From Candidatus Omnitrophota bacterium (GTDB lineage: Bacteria > Omnitrophota > Gorgyraeia > Gygaellales > Profunditerraquicolaceae): a stretch of 7,181 nt of DNA. How positions within the stretch are numbered: position 1 is the stretch's first letter; every line of letters begins with the position of its first letter. The stretch lies in contig JAQTTI010000025.1 of assembly GCA_028710845.1 (NCBI GenBank), positions 4,630-11,810 on the forward strand. Direction: 5' to 3'. A model generated the notes under the pieces. That model made no database searches. It saw only the letters and a program-made list of their open reading frames with translations, and had not been told where the DNA came from. A program made the position numbers and the translations under genes. Positions 5,761 through 7,181 of the stretch are shown piece after piece.

Positions 5761-7176
5761 CTAAATTTCAGTTAAAGTATAAGTTATCCTCGAAGAATAG
5801 TTGCCTGCCTTAAGATCGGGCGGGCAGACCAATTCATATAATATTTTAAACTGGTCGCTTGAGCCGTTACTATCGGAGATGAATAATAAAAGGTTTCCTT
5901 TGGCCACGGCAATCTTATCCAGGGCCTTTAAATTCCCCTTGGTATTGTTAACGGGGACAGTTTTAAGAGAAAAGAACTTAGAAGGGATATCTATTCCTTC
6001 GCTGGAAACCAGATCCGAAAGAATATTCTGGGTTACCTGGTAAGGCCTTCCTATATTTGTCTTTACCTCAATAAGGACTTCATTTATCCGCGGGCCTTCG
6101 CCGGGCTTAAGATTGGAAAAATCGATATTATACCGCTGATCCTGGGGAGAGATATTGATCTCAAATACACGGTCCTGGCGGATCTCTAAATCAAGAGCCC
6201 CCAAATTAACCTGTTTTCCGGAAGATTCCAGAATATATTGGATTCGGGAACGGTAATTGCCTGCTATCAGGCTGAAAGGTTCTGCCAAAGAATAAACAAT
6301 ACTGAATATTTTATCTGAACTTCCGTCGGGACGGGAAGAATAAATCGTCTGGATATTAGTTGCTAAAGGCGTAGGCTGATTCATTGCTACCCCTATCTTT
6401 GCATCGGGAACGCTATAGACCAGGTTGTTACTATCGATAAATTTTCCCTCCTGGGATTGAATCGGCTGAGACAACATTTGCATAATTCTAAATGGGCCAT
6501 TGAAGGATCCGTTTACCGTAACTACGGCGCTTGACATTCCCCGTAAATCATCCTTTTCAGAAGGATTAATTATCAGCGAATTAGCCCCTTCTGCCGGCTC
6601 AACCGTAACCGACAAGCTACCGCCGCCATCTTCGACACTTACATAAACCTCAATAACCTTGGTTACCGGGGATTGAGCGGAACCGATAGGATTTAAGATC
6701 AGGGTTATCCTCCCTGTATAATAACCCGGGGCAATCTCCTGAGAATTAGCGATTGCATAAACCAGGGTAAAAGAATCACTGTTGCCGGCGGGATTGGAAA
6801 CATAGATGAGTTCATCATTTCTAACCGGTATATCCGCGGTAGGAATACGTAAATCTCCGTAAGCATTCGAACCGCGGAAACCTCTGACAACAAAATTGTT
6901 GCCAATGGTCAGGGATGGATTATCACGGCTTCTTAGGGGGCCGTCAGTGCGTTGGCGTATTTCGTAGCGGTTGTTAGCAACATCGTTAGTTGCAGTGAAG
7001 GTTATTGCGCGGGAAAAATTGGTGCGGTCAAATTCGAGGCGACTACCACCCTGTTCAAAGGTATAACTTAAGTCAAAAGCACAATAAGCCGGCGGAGTAA
7101 AGAATATCGAAACCGCCAGCATAAATATTACCGAAATTATCGTGTTTCTCTTTGGCATTTTCATTGATTTTACCAT
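5761..7176 (-). CDS. Three-repeat secreted adhesin-like protein (putative fibre tip)
   Basis: This 471-residue protein starts at ATG 7174-7176; ATGs at complement 7162-7164 and 7156-7158 are alternatives, and only 5 bases upstream are visible, so the start is not settled. A signal peptide ends near residues 31-33 (PPAYCA). The mature protein is three diverged copies of one beta domain of roughly 140-150 residues (about 34-165, 186-318 and 337-471). Shared landmarks are YEIRQ / FRIMQ / YQVTQ at 71, 229 and 379; GNSD-SF, GSSD-KIF and GSSD-QF at 131, 285 and 438; and closing strands PGYYTGRITLIL, AGNYRSRIQYIL and AGNYSSRITYTL at 150, 305 and 457. The closing strand is like that of the pilin (AGTYNGSITITL). 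It comes first in the visible operon, 75 nt before the pilin start. A tip adhesin, minor subunit or pilus base is inferred from context; the repeats themselves are clear. No family name is recognised with certainty. Confidence 0.75.
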   Translation of the reverse strand: MVKSMKMPKRNTIISVIFMLAVSIFFTPPAYCAFDLSYTFEQGGSRLEFDRTNFSRAITFTATNDVANNRYEIRQRTDGPLRSRDNPSLTIGNNFVVRGFRGSNAYGDLRIPTADIPVRNDELIYVSNPAGNSDSFTLVYAIANSQEIAPGYYTGRITLILNPIGSAQSPVTKVIEVYVSVEDGGGSLSVTVEPAEGANSLIINPSEKDDLRGMSSAVVTVNGSFNGPFRIMQMLSQPIQSQEGKFIDSNNLVYSVPDAKIGVAMNQPTPLATNIQTIYSSRPDGSSDKIFSIVYSLAEPFSLIAGNYRSRIQYILESSGKQVNLGALDLEIRQDRVFEINISPQDQRYNIDFSNLKPGEGPRINEVLIEVKTNIGRPYQVTQNILSDLVSSEGIDIPSKFFSLKTVPVNNTKGNLKALDKIAVAKGNLLLFISDSNGSSDQFKILYELVCPPDLKAGNYSSRITYTLTEI

Positions 7177-7181
7177 TTTTT

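Overview
The window reads as part of a diderm (outer-membrane-bearing) bacterial chromosome of moderate GC. It holds a fimbria-like, chaperone–usher-type operon facing a riboswitch-controlled small gene. No gene fixes the taxonomy. Several Sec signal peptides, a predicted outer-membrane beta-barrel and the repeat style of the left-hand hypothetical protein would fit an uncultivated lineage such as Omnitrophota (former OP3), but that is a guess. I see no tRNA, rRNA, insertion sequence, CRISPR array or attachment site.

Layout: (1) 1-630, minus strand: the N-terminal 210 codons of a hypothetical beta-rich protein, cut by the window edge. (2) 631-991: a 361-base gene-free stretch. It holds a good extended -10 sigma70-type promoter (769-797), a cyclic-di-GMP-I (GEMM-I) riboswitch aptamer (817-897), an expression platform with mutually exclusive antiterminator and terminator (893-933), and a second intrinsic terminator (938-970). 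(3) 992-1288, plus strand: a 98-residue secreted protein. Its mature N-terminus looks like a pilin donor strand, but it has no room for a pilin fold. (4) 1303-7176, minus strand: four genes transcribed right to left. They encode a three-repeat secreted adhesin-like protein (471 aa), a probable major pilin (195 aa), a PapD-like periplasmic chaperone (294 aa) and a large usher-like outer-membrane protein (961 aa). The usher-like protein carries a TPR-like region, a pilus-formation N-domain, a beta-barrel and two Ca-binding SdrD-B-like domains.

How it may work together: the chaperone would carry the pilin and the adhesin from the Sec exit to the usher-like barrel, which secretes and assembles the fibre. 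The pilin's N-terminal strand resembles that of the CS1/CFA-I (alternate, alpha) fimbriae, although the usher architecture is not the classical one. The small gene is convergent to the operon with a 14-nt gap, and the terminators of the two units appear to lie inside each other's coding ends. Base pairing predicts that c-di-GMP switches the small gene OFF. The attractive hypothesis is that low c-di-GMP makes a secreted donor-strand decoy, and perhaps antisense RNA, that restrains fimbriae, and that high c-di-GMP lifts this restraint. That regulatory circuit is inference. The aptamer, terminators, gene order and domain motifs are read directly from the sequence.
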